This document shows positions 16,436 to 24,692 of a DNA stretch of 64,000 bases, in pieces. Origin of the DNA: Candidatus Omnitrophota bacterium (GTDB lineage Bacteria > Omnitrophota > Gorgyraeia > Gygaellales > JAQTUX01); assembly GCA_028707125.1 (NCBI GenBank), contig JAQTUX010000002.1, positions 124,001 to 188,000 of the forward strand, given 5' to 3'. How positions within the stretch are numbered: the stretch's first letter is position 1; each line of letters begins with the position of its first letter. Made by a program: the position numbers and the translations under genes. The notes beneath the pieces were generated by a model that saw only the letters and a list, made by a program, of their open reading frames with translations, was not told where the DNA came from and searched no databases.

Positions 16436-18346
16436 CTAATCCAAAAACCGTTCCTTCCATAATTCAAACATAAATAATGCCCAGATCAATTTCCTGTTGT
16501 CCTTCCTGCGCTCAAAATGTTCCTTCAGCATTTGCTTAATATATGAGTAGTTAAACAGGCCGGCATTTTTAATTCTGTCTTCGCTCAGGAAATCACAGAT
16601 TATCTGCCGCAGCTCATTATGTATCCATCTTGCCACCGGTATACCAAAGCCCTTCTTTCCGCGATTGATAATCTTTGGCGGCAATATCTTTCTCGCAAGA
16701 AGCAGCTTTCTGAAATTTAGTTTGGTATGCGGATATCTGAATTTCAAGGTAAATTTGAGGCTATTCACAAATTCGACTAAATCATTGTCCAGAAACGGCG
16801 AACGCACCTCTAAAGAATTCGCCATGCTGGCGCGGTCAACCTTGGTCAGAATGTCATCCTGAAGATATAACCGCATATCGGAAAACAGTATCTTCAGATG
16901 ATTGTCGGCATGCCTTTCATCTGATCCTGCCAACTCCTCAAAATTCTCAGACAACGGCTCCAGCCCATCCCTGCCTGCCAGGCCGTTTCTTACGGAAGGC
17001 AGAAACAGGACCAGCTTCTGCGCGGGAGAGAATGCCCCCATCCATATTTGATGCCTGACATCCGCGGGGAAGCCGACTCCGGATATAAATTTCTTTACCT
17101 TAAAATCAAGGCTGAAGTTATTGAAGGAAACCGGCAATCTACCGCCTACGGCCTCTAATATCCTTTTTCTTATAAAATAAGGCAGTTTCAGGTATATTTT
17201 ATCGGCAAAATGATGGGCGATATGAGTCGGATACCCGGCAAACAGCTCGTCTCCTCCGTCGCCGCCCAGCGCTACCGTAACGTGTTGCCTGGTGAATCTT
17301 GAAAGAATATAGGTCGGCAAGAGCGACGCGTCGGCAAAGGGCTCATCAATAATGTCATAAATATCGGGGATGATCTCCAGGCAGTCTTTCGCGCTGAATT
17401 TCATCTGATAATGCTCCGACTTTATATGATCAGCCGCGAGTTCCGCGTATGGCGACTCATCAAATGTCTTGTCATCAAAACTGACGGAAAATGTCTTCAT
17501 CCTGTTGCCCAGTGGCCTGGCGGCAAAGGCCGCGATAGCCGAAGAATCTATGCCTCCGCTTAAAAATATACCTAAGGGGACATCTGAGATCAAATGCCTG
17601 TTTACCGCCTTATCCAACAGGTCAAAAAGCCTCTCTGATGCCTCAACTTCATCAATATTATCCCTCCACCCCAAACGTATATTCCAGTATCTCTCAAGCG
17701 ACACCTTCCCGCCCTGCACAACCATCAGATGAGAGGCGGGAAGCTTGCTTATGTCTTTAAAAATGCTCTTGGGGGCCGGCACGTATTCAAATGTCAAATA
17801 TTCGTTCAAAGAATTTTGATCCAGCTCTCTTGATACCGAAGGGTGCTTTAGAAGAGATTTTATTTCAGACGCAAAGAGCAATTGCCCGTTTTTGAATCTG
17901 TAGTACAGGGGCTTTTGCCCCATTCTATCGCGGGCCAGAAAGAGCCTTTTTTCCGCGCTGTCCCATATGCAGAAGGCGAACATCCCGTTAAGTTTATCGA
18001 CACAGCGAATACCCTCTTCCTCGTAAAGATGGACGATGACCTCTGTATCGCTTTTTGTGTAAAATCTATGCCCTTTCTTTATCAATCCCTCCCTCAACTC
18101 TAAAAAGTTATATATTTCACCGTTAAATACTATCCATATCCTGTTGTTCTCGTTGTGGATCGGCTGACGGCCTGTTTGCAGGTCTATGATCTCCAGGCGC
18201 CTCATTGCCAGCCCTACGTTCCCCTGAACGAATTCTCCCGCATCGTCAGGGCCGCGATGAACAAGCGCGTCTCTCATCTTTATCAATATATCTGAAGATA
18301 CCTGCCTGCTCTCATCAACATTAAATATACCGCAAATACCGCACAT
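16436..18346 (-). CDS. asnB: Asparagine synthase-like glutamine amidotransferase, second copy
   Basis: A 636-residue AsnB paralogue begins MCGICGIFN with Cys2 as glutaminase nucleophile. It contains RGPDDAGEF, FNGEIYNF and KSDTE in the glutaminase domain and FLSGGIDSS and GGDGGDELF in the ATP-dependent synthetase domain. Both domains keep their key residues. It is clearly divergent from the copy at 10124, so recent duplication is unlikely. It lies between a GT2 with membrane helices and a methyltransferase. Two intact amidotransferases in one cluster suggest two separate amidation steps. Confidence 0.93.
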   Translation of the reverse strand: MCGICGIFNVDESRQVSSDILIKMRDALVHRGPDDAGEFVQGNVGLAMRRLEIIDLQTGRQPIHNENNRIWIVFNGEIYNFLELREGLIKKGHRFYTKSDTEVIVHLYEEEGIRCVDKLNGMFAFCIWDSAEKRLFLARDRMGQKPLYYRFKNGQLLFASEIKSLLKHPSVSRELDQNSLNEYLTFEYVPAPKSIFKDISKLPASHLMVVQGGKVSLERYWNIRLGWRDNIDEVEASERLFDLLDKAVNRHLISDVPLGIFLSGGIDSSAIAAFAARPLGNRMKTFSVSFDDKTFDESPYAELAADHIKSEHYQMKFSAKDCLEIIPDIYDIIDEPFADASLLPTYILSRFTRQHVTVALGGDGGDELFAGYPTHIAHHFADKIYLKLPYFIRKRILEAVGGRLPVSFNNFSLDFKVKKFISGVGFPADVRHQIWMGAFSPAQKLVLFLPSVRNGLAGRDGLEPLSENFEELAGSDERHADNHLKILFSDMRLYLQDDILTKVDRASMANSLEVRSPFLDNDLVEFVNSLKFTLKFRYPHTKLNFRKLLLARKILPPKIINRGKKGFGIPVARWIHNELRQIICDFLSEDRIKNAGLFNYSYIKQMLKEHFERRKDNRKLIWALFMFELWKERFLD

Positions 18347-18353
18347 ATACGGC

Positions 18354-19310
18354 CTACGGGTGTATTTTGTTTTTCATAATATAAATTTTTTTATTCTGGG
18401 CCTCGTAAAAGGTCCGGATATTTATTTCTGCCAATAAACCGGTAAGGACCATTTGGATACCTGAAATAAAAAGTACAACCATTATGAATATCAGCGGCGT
18501 GGCGCTTAGCCGGTGCAATAAGATGGCCCTGTATGCCACGATCAGGAAGGATATAAACCCGAAGAATAACAAGATCAATCCAGGGCCTCCAAACATATAG
18601 ATGGGCTTTGTGGAATAGGACGTAAGCAGCTTAACGGTTACCAGGTCCAGAATAACCTTAAATGTGCGAAGGATCCCGTACTTTGACCTTCCCCTTGTCC
18701 TGGCGGCATGATCCACCTCTACCTCGGCGATAACGGCCCCATTCCAACCCAGGAGCGCGGGTATAAACCTGTGCATTTCGCCGTAAAGTTTGACCTGTTT
18801 AACTAATTCTGCCCGATAAGCCCTGAGAGTACAGCCGTAATCATGGAGCTTTATCCCCGTTACAAAAGAAATAATGCTGTTGGCTATGCGGGAAGGGATC
18901 CTGCGGGTTATCAATTTGTCCCTTCTTTTTCTTCGCCAGCCGCAAACTACGTCGTATCCGGCCCCCATTGCCTTTATCAACGCCGGGATATCTTCGGGTT
19001 TGTTCTGCAGATCTGAATCCAGGGTAACGATCAGATCGCCTTTGGCGTGGTCAAAACCGGCGGATAGGGCGGCTGTCTGGCCAAAGTTTTTCTTAAATTG
19101 AAGCACGCGCATATAGGGATATTTTTTTGCCAAGACGCTCAGGATCTCATTTGTTCCATCGGTTGAGCCGTCATCAACGCATATTACCTCAAAACTACTA
19201 CCCAGGCCGGTCAAAACGCTATTCAAGCGCTCAAGACACTCTTCAATGTTATCTTTTTCATTATAGACCGGCATCACTACAGATAAAATCTTAAAACCAG
19301 CTTCTTCCAT
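18354..19310 (-). CDS. GT2 polyprenyl-phosphate sugar synthase with membrane helices (GtrB/ArnC-like)
   Basis: This 318-residue protein has a GT-A domain with VVMPVYNEKDNIEECL, VDDGSTDGT and LDSDLQNKPED as the DxD-type motif. Two hydrophobic hairpins at about 232 to 290 complete the GtrB/ArnC layout. These enzymes load a sugar onto undecaprenyl phosphate for use by a GT-C transferase after flipping. GCTLRAYRAELV is the conserved block before the helices. It is the only one of the DPM1-like proteins here with the C-terminal membrane domain. The candidate GT-C partner is at 14331 or 7514. Confidence 0.91.
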   Translation of the reverse strand: MEEAGFKILSVVMPVYNEKDNIEECLERLNSVLTGLGSSFEVICVDDGSTDGTNEILSVLAKKYPYMRVLQFKKNFGQTAALSAGFDHAKGDLIVTLDSDLQNKPEDIPALIKAMGAGYDVVCGWRRKRRDKLITRRIPSRIANSIISFVTGIKLHDYGCTLRAYRAELVKQVKLYGEMHRFIPALLGWNGAVIAEVEVDHAARTRGRSKYGILRTFKVILDLVTVKLLTSYSTKPIYMFGGPGLILLFFGFISFLIVAYRAILLHRLSATPLIFIMVVLFISGIQMVLTGLLAEINIRTFYEAQNKKIYIMKNKIHP

Positions 19311-19323
19311 GGCTTTTTCTTCC

Positions 19324-20274
19324 TTATTTAGTTGGAGCGGCCATTTTAGTGTTTTGCCTGTACCAGTCGTAGGCCTTCCTTATCCCTTCCTCTAAAGGCA
19401 CCGATGCCTCCCATCCCGATTTTCTGATCTTATCGTTATTTAAAAGTTTCCTGAGGGGTCCGTCCGGCCTGGAACTGTCAAAAACTATCTTTCCCTCATA
19501 GCCGACTATTTTCTTTATCAACTCCGCCAGGTCCCTGATCGCGATATCCGTCCCTGTGCCGATATTTATGACCTTAAACCCAATATCACCGCCTGCCAGG
19601 GATACGCAGGCATTAGCTAAATCATCCGCATAAATGAATTCACGGCGCGGCGCGCCTGTCCCCCAAATAGCCACTTCCGGCTTTTTATCGGTCTTGGCCT
19701 GATGAAATTTAATTATCAATGAAGGCAAGACATGGCTGTCTTCCTCATCATAGCGGTCATTCGGCCCATAAACCGTCGCGGGGATAACGGCGAGGAAATC
19801 TGTCCCATATTGTTTGTTATATGCCTCGCACATCTTTATGCCGGCGATCTTAGCAAGCGCGTAGGACTGGCTGCTTTGCTCCAACTGACCGGTTAAAACC
19901 TGTTCTTCAACCATCGGCTGAGGACAATCCTTGGGGTAGACACAAGAACTGGCAAAATAAATAAGCCTTTTCACGGAGCTCATGTACGCGCAATGTATCA
20001 TATTCGTCTGGGCGATAAGATTTTGATACATTAATTCTGCCGGATATTTTGTATTGGCTCCGATACCGCCCTCCTTTACGTGGGCAAGAAAACAATATTC
20101 CGGCCTGGAATCTTTAAACAAATTCAATACCGCCTTCTGATCAGACATATCTACCCCGGATGATTCTACCAGCATTAATCCCTTGAAACCCTCTCTCTTA
20201 AAATAATCTGCCAGAACCCTGCCTATTAATCCCTCGAGGCCCGCGATCAAGATCCTGGAATCCCTTTTAATCAT
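19324..20274 (-). CDS. GDP-L-fucose/colitose synthase-like reductase (extended SDR)
   Basis: The 316-residue protein aligns by eye with GDP-fucose synthase. It has a Rossmann turn GLEGLIGR, ASSCVYP with the catalytic Ser and Cys, YALAK as the YxxxK motif, TVYGPNDRYD, SHVLPSLI with the catalytic His, and WGTGAPRREF with the substrate Arg. GDP-fucose synthase epimerises and reduces GDP-4-keto-6-deoxymannose; ColC does the same on the 3-deoxy substrate and MlghC-type enzymes on heptoses. It overlaps the PLP dehydratase stop by an ATGA. A GMD 4,6-dehydratase is not in the window. The colitose-like or heptose-type role is favoured by context. Confidence 0.85.
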   Translation of the reverse strand: MIKRDSRILIAGLEGLIGRVLADYFKREGFKGLMLVESSGVDMSDQKAVLNLFKDSRPEYCFLAHVKEGGIGANTKYPAELMYQNLIAQTNMIHCAYMSSVKRLIYFASSCVYPKDCPQPMVEEQVLTGQLEQSSQSYALAKIAGIKMCEAYNKQYGTDFLAVIPATVYGPNDRYDEEDSHVLPSLIIKFHQAKTDKKPEVAIWGTGAPRREFIYADDLANACVSLAGGDIGFKVINIGTGTDIAIRDLAELIKKIVGYEGKIVFDSSRPDGPLRKLLNNDKIRKSGWEASVPLEEGIRKAYDWYRQNTKMAAPTK

Positions 20275-21485
20275 TTGTTCTCCGATAAGAAATCCCGTAT
20301 GACATTAAGCACATAATCCAGCTCCTTCCTGCCCATATCCTGATGGATCCCGATATGCAGCCCATTGTCGCCCATATATTCCGCGTTGGGAAAATCTCCG
20401 ATCTTGTGCCCGAGATGATCAAAGCCGGCGCACTGCGTGGGCATGGAAAGAAAAAGATTGCGGCTGTCGATCCCGTGCTCCTCCAGATAACAGACCAGTT
20501 TATCCCTTTTAAACCCGGCGCCCTGTCTCAATATGATCGCAAAGGCGTGAGGGCCTATCTGTTCATCAGGGCCCTCTTTAATAGTATAAAGCTCGGGCTC
20601 AAACTCCTTGAACCGCTTCATCATATACAGAAGATTTCCGCGCCTTTTTTTCAAGATATCCTGGTATATTTCCATATTGCCTAAACCGATCGCCGCCTCC
20701 AGCTCATTCATTTTTGCCGAAAATCCAACGCGCTCGAATATGAAACGTATATCCCTGTTGCCGCCCTGCTGAAAACGTTTCCGGCAATGGCCGGAGGCGG
20801 TATTCAACAGACAGCTCTCGCATTTACAGGCGCGCCCATGAGAGCGCAAAGACCTCAGGATCTCCGCGAAATCATCCCTGTCGGTGGTGACCATCCCTCC
20901 CTCGGCAGTGGTGATCATATGCGCCACATAAAGGCTGAATGCCGCCATATCGCCGAGCCTTCCTACCGGCTTGCCCTTATACACCGCCCCATATGCCTCA
21001 GCCGCGTCCTCAATGACAAATAATTTATGTTTTTTTGCTATGGAATTTATCGTATCCATATCAGCCGGCTTTCCCATAAGGTGAACCGGCATTATAGCCC
21101 TTGTTTTTCCGGTTATCGCGGATTCGATCTTTTCCGGTTCGATATTCAACGTATTCCTGCCGATATCAACAAATACAGGGGTAAATCCGGCCTGCAGTAC
21201 CGCGTTACCCGTGGCAACAAAAGACAGCGCGGGAACTATGATCTCATCGCTTCTCTTTGCCCCGAAATCGTATAAAACTGCCAACGCCAGGGCGTCCGCG
21301 TCCGTGCCGCTGCTTACCGCTACCGCTTCTTTTGTACCTATGAGCCCGGCAAACCTCTTTTCCAATTCCCTCACATATTTGCCGCTTGAAACGCGGTTTG
21401 AATCAAGGATATCCCTTATTAGATCTTTTGATCTCCGGGTAATAGATATTGTGCCGAAGGCAACCCTCATTCTTTCTTTGATCAT
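20271..21485 (-). CDS. PLP-dependent sugar 3-dehydratase-like protein (E1/RfbH or ColD type), not an aminotransferase
   Basis: This 404-residue DegT/DnrJ fold protein has SSGTDADALAL and EDAAEAYGAVY, but the Schiff-base Lys is replaced. FSLYVAHMITTAEGG places His189 where aminotransferases have Lys (compare FDPIKNITCGEGG in the copy at 43002). The Lys-to-His change is the signature of ColD and of the CDP-4-keto-6-deoxyglucose 3-dehydrase E1. A four-Cys insert, Cys220, Cys222, Cys225 and Cys234, followed by RKRF, recalls the E1 iron-sulfur region. It probably removes the 3-hydroxyl from a 4-keto-6-deoxy sugar nucleotide. No RfbI/AscD-type reductase partner is present in the window. Confidence 0.83.
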   Translation of the reverse strand: MIKERMRVAFGTISITRRSKDLIRDILDSNRVSSGKYVRELEKRFAGLIGTKEAVAVSSGTDADALALAVLYDFGAKRSDEIIVPALSFVATGNAVLQAGFTPVFVDIGRNTLNIEPEKIESAITGKTRAIMPVHLMGKPADMDTINSIAKKHKLFVIEDAAEAYGAVYKGKPVGRLGDMAAFSLYVAHMITTAEGGMVTTDRDDFAEILRSLRSHGRACKCESCLLNTASGHCRKRFQQGGNRDIRFIFERVGFSAKMNELEAAIGLGNMEIYQDILKKRRGNLLYMMKRFKEFEPELYTIKEGPDEQIGPHAFAIILRQGAGFKRDKLVCYLEEHGIDSRNLFLSMPTQCAGFDHLGHKIGDFPNAEYMGDNGLHIGIHQDMGRKELDYVLNVIRDFLSENK

Positions 21486-21487
21486 TT

Positions 21488-22621
21488 CTAACCTATCCTT
21501 TCAACAATATCTTCAACGTATTCAGCTATGGCAGGGGCAGCTGTCAGGCCCGGGGACTCTATGCCGATAAGATTGATAAGGCCGGGAAACCCGATCCGGC
21601 TCTCCTCCTGGATTACAAAATCACGGAATCCTTCGCCTTTACCTTGAAGTTTTGGCCGGATGCCCGCGGTGTCAGGAACTAAATCCTGCTCTTCTAAAAA
21701 AGGAAGCAACCCTGCCGCGGAATTTAAGAATTTTCCCTTCTCCGCGACATCAACATTGTAGTCAAACCTGTCTCTTTCAACGTAGCGGCTGTCAGGCCCT
21801 AACCGCAGGCCTCCCGCTAAATCCAATGTAGCATGGACGCCCAGTCCGCCGTTATTCTCCGGCACAGGGTATATCAAACGATTAATTAATCCGCATTTCT
21901 GCGGGGAATTCACCCTGAAATACTGTCCCTTGCAATATTTCAATCTATAATCCCGGTCTTCTATATTGATCCCCGCCATCTTCGCTATATTATCTGATTC
22001 AAGGCCGGCGCTGTTGATCACGATCTTGGCGTGAAATTTAAAAGTATCTCCTGAAGAACCCTCTATGGCAACCTCATAACCGTCGGTTGACCTGCGCAGG
22101 CCGGCCACATTGGAATCATAAGCGATATCCCCCCTGTTATCTTTCAGCCGCTGAACAAAATACTTCATTAAACTGTGCGAATCAATTATTCCCGTCGCAG
22201 GAGAGAATAATGCCGCCTCGGCTTTAATATTCGGCTCCATCCTCGCGATTTCGGTCTTTGTCAAGATCTTAAGCTCTCTGGCGCCGCTGGCGCCGCCTTG
22301 TTTTAAAAGCTCTTCCAACGCGCTCGTCTCTTTATCATTTACTGCTACGATCAGTTTTCCCGTCTGCCTGTAAGGGATCTTATTTTTTGCGCAGATCTCA
22401 TAAAGCATTCTATTCCCCTCAACGCACGCCTTTGCCTTTAAAGAGCCGGGATCATAATATATACCTCCGTGAATAACCTCGCTATTGCGGCTGCTTGTCT
22501 CCTGACCGAAAGACTTATGCCGTTCTAAAACGTAGACCGACCGATTTTGTTCAGAAACCTTTGCGGCTATACCTAAACCTACAACGCCCGCTCCGATAAT
22601 AACTATACCTGCACGCTCCAT
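21488..22621 (-). CDS. FAD-dependent oxidoreductase, L-2-hydroxyglutarate oxidase (LhgO)-like
   Basis: This 377-residue DAO-fold protein has the FAD-binding GAGVVGLGIA at residues 10 to 19, LERHKSFGQETSSRNSEVIHGGIYY after it, and a C-terminal IGIESPGLTAAPAIA that closes the flavin site. These are the hallmarks of LhgO/L2HGDH, which oxidises L-2-hydroxyglutarate. The start directly abuts the E1 beta stop. Between a TPP enzyme pair and a PLP dehydratase it may oxidise a 2-hydroxy acid or supply electrons to a neighbouring redox step; neither is shown. It may serve as a housekeeping metabolic enzyme captured in the cluster. Confidence 0.84.
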   Translation of the reverse strand: MERAGIVIIGAGVVGLGIAAKVSEQNRSVYVLERHKSFGQETSSRNSEVIHGGIYYDPGSLKAKACVEGNRMLYEICAKNKIPYRQTGKLIVAVNDKETSALEELLKQGGASGARELKILTKTEIARMEPNIKAEAALFSPATGIIDSHSLMKYFVQRLKDNRGDIAYDSNVAGLRRSTDGYEVAIEGSSGDTFKFHAKIVINSAGLESDNIAKMAGINIEDRDYRLKYCKGQYFRVNSPQKCGLINRLIYPVPENNGGLGVHATLDLAGGLRLGPDSRYVERDRFDYNVDVAEKGKFLNSAAGLLPFLEEQDLVPDTAGIRPKLQGKGEGFRDFVIQEESRIGFPGLINLIGIESPGLTAAPAIAEYVEDIVERIG

Positions 22622-23686
22622 CTATTCTGCCAGCTCCACCGCCGCATTCACGACTTCCCGGACGCCGGGATAGAACTTACGCTCCAGGACGTATCCCGAC
22701 GGGGTAGGGATATCAGGCGCGGCGATCCTTTTAACCGGCTTCTTTAGAAAATTCAGCCCCTTTTCAGATACCATCGCCGCGATCTCAGCTGTAACCCCTG
22801 CCGTCTTCCATCCGGTATCAACTATAATAAGCCTTCCTGTCTTCTTCAGAGAGGTCAATATAATATCCTCATCCAGAGGGTTCAACGTTCTTAAATCTAT
22901 GACCTCCGCTTCAATACCCCTGGTTCTTAGCTCCTCTGCCGCGCGCAATGCTTCTATGACCATATAAGAAGCGCCTACGATCGTAACGTCGCCGCCCTCT
23001 TTTCTTATAACTCCCTTGCCGAAAGGTATGGCATATAATTTATCCGGAACGTAACCCGTATGCTTAAACGCCCATCGGTGTTCGATGAACACTACCGGAT
23101 CGTCATCAAGTACGCTTGACACCAATAGGCCCTTCGCGTCATAGGGGGTGCTGGGCATAACAAGCTTAAGCCCCGGCACATGCATAAATAATCCCTGGAG
23201 CGCCTGGGAATGCTGCGCCCCCGAGCCCCAGCCGCGGCCGATGACCGCCCATATTACGATCGGGACATTGCTCCTGCCTCCGAACATATAACGCCACTTT
23301 GAGGCATGATTAACGATCTGATCCATCGCCAACAGAAGAAAGTCGGGCCGGTTGTGCATATAAATCGGGCGCATGCCTACAAGCGCCGCCCCTACCGCGA
23401 CCCCTGTCAACGCGTCCTCTGACAAAGGCGTATCAAATATTCTCTGTGAGCCGTATTTTTTATGCAGATTCAATGTCGCGCCGAACATGCCCGATGGGTC
23501 GTCCACCCCCTGCCCCATTATAAAAACACGGCTGTCTATGGCAAGTATCTGTTCAAGCGTCTCATAAATGGCCTGTGTATAAGGTATGTTCCTGGCCTCT
23601 GATTTACCGCTATGATCAAAGCCGGGCTCCTCTTTTTCTATACTCTTCTTGTCCCAGTCAAAACTTATTTTTGATCTATTCGCCAT
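22622..23686 (-). CDS. Thiamine-diphosphate enzyme, E1 beta-like subunit
   Basis: I place the start at 23686 (MANRSKISFDW, 354 residues), overlapping the alpha subunit stop by 11 nt; the frame from 23749 adds a non-homologous 21-residue leader. The protein has the pyrimidine-binding transketolase fold, with TPLSEDALTGVAVGAALVG (the Glu activates the cofactor), GSGAQHSQ and the C-terminal transketolase domain beginning near 225. It pairs with the alpha subunit at 23676. Neither a lipoyl E2 nor an E3 is nearby, so it is unlikely to be an oxidative 2-oxoacid dehydrogenase. Transfer of a two-carbon unit to a sugar, as proposed for the avilamycin AviB1/AviB2 pair, is the best analogy. Confidence 0.86.
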   Translation of the reverse strand: MANRSKISFDWDKKSIEKEEPGFDHSGKSEARNIPYTQAIYETLEQILAIDSRVFIMGQGVDDPSGMFGATLNLHKKYGSQRIFDTPLSEDALTGVAVGAALVGMRPIYMHNRPDFLLLAMDQIVNHASKWRYMFGGRSNVPIVIWAVIGRGWGSGAQHSQALQGLFMHVPGLKLVMPSTPYDAKGLLVSSVLDDDPVVFIEHRWAFKHTGYVPDKLYAIPFGKGVIRKEGGDVTIVGASYMVIEALRAAEELRTRGIEAEVIDLRTLNPLDEDIILTSLKKTGRLIIVDTGWKTAGVTAEIAAMVSEKGLNFLKKPVKRIAAPDIPTPSGYVLERKFYPGVREVVNAAVELAE

Positions 23687-24692
23687 CGCTATAAAGATAT
23701 TTTGATACTTCCGCCTCATCGGGAAACGGGCTATTCCGGGCAAACTCAAATGCCTCGTCTATCTCTTTATCAAAGGCCTGATTAAAACAAGTGATATCTG
23801 ATCCGCTTATTACCTGTCTATCCAGCAAGAAGAGCTCAAAATTTTTAAGCGGGCACCTTTCCATCCAGGCGTCCAATTCTTCCTGTGTCCTGTACCCCAA
23901 CTCTATATCGGTGCCGCCCCCCGAATGCCCGCACCATCTGTAAGTGCAAAATTCTATAAAAGAAGGCCCTTTACCGCGGCGCGCGTCCTCAACCGCCCTT
24001 CTGCCTACGCAGTAAACATCGACCACATTGTTGCCGTCCGCCTTGTAACGCGAAATACCGAAGCCGTCAAAACGCTCATATATATCTTTGGAAGGCTGAC
24101 GATTACTCCTGTGAGAGCATACCGCATAAAGATTATTCTCACAGACGTATATCACAGGCAGTCTTTTAAGCATCGCGAAATTAATACTTTCATATAATAC
24201 GCCCTCGTCAACCGCCCCATCGCCGAATAATACCATCGTCACCCGCTTATTTCCCTGCAACAAAGAACCGAGGGCGGCCCCTGTGGCAATAGGTATACCG
24301 CCGGCTACGATCGAAGAAGAACCCAGTAATCCCACTGAGTTATCGATCAAATGCATTGAGCCGCCCCTGCCGCGGGAACAACCGGTTTCCCTGCCGTATA
24401 ATTCGGCAATAAGCGATTTTAAGTCCCCGCCCTTAGCAAGATAATGGCCGTGCCCTCTGTAATTACTAAGAAGGTAATCCTCCTTATCCAGATGGGCGCA
24501 CATACCGGCAGGTATTGCCTCCTGCCCCTTGCAGAGATGAACCGGCGTCTTCATTTCGTCTTTGGGATACTCCTCTTCTATCCTGACCTGCACCTTTCTT
24601 ATCCTCAACATCTGTTTATAAAGCCGGACCAAATGCTCCCGGGGGATATCCCCGATATTCTTATCGTAATTGATCATGGGGCCTTTTTCCAT
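23676..24692 (-). CDS. Thiamine-diphosphate enzyme, E1 alpha-like subunit
   Basis: The 338-residue protein has SNYRGHGHYLAKG and SRGRGGSMH in the first half. The TPP/Mg motif runs from GDGAVDEG to CENN at about 160 to 190, and YRWCGHSGGG follows, the order of pyruvate dehydrogenase E1 alpha-type subunits. The start shares one base with the upstream stop (TAATG). Alpha and beta genes are contiguous and coupled. Placement beside a 3-dehydratase-like PLP enzyme and GDP-heptose activation genes suggests decarboxylation of a keto acid and ligation of the two-carbon fragment to a keto-sugar. That role is inferred. Confidence 0.88.
   Translation of the reverse strand: MEKGPMINYDKNIGDIPREHLVRLYKQMLRIRKVQVRIEEEYPKDEMKTPVHLCKGQEAIPAGMCAHLDKEDYLLSNYRGHGHYLAKGGDLKSLIAELYGRETGCSRGRGGSMHLIDNSVGLLGSSSIVAGGIPIATGAALGSLLQGNKRVTMVLFGDGAVDEGVLYESINFAMLKRLPVIYVCENNLYAVCSHRSNRQPSKDIYERFDGFGISRYKADGNNVVDVYCVGRRAVEDARRGKGPSFIEFCTYRWCGHSGGGTDIELGYRTQEELDAWMERCPLKNFELFLLDRQVISGSDITCFNQAFDKEIDEAFEFARNSPFPDEAEVSKYLYSDGE

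Noticed and set aside
22622-24692. Pyruvate dehydrogenase complex
   Set aside because: Only E1 alpha and beta are present. No lipoyl E2 or dihydrolipoamide dehydrogenase is nearby, and the neighbours are sugar-nucleotide genes.
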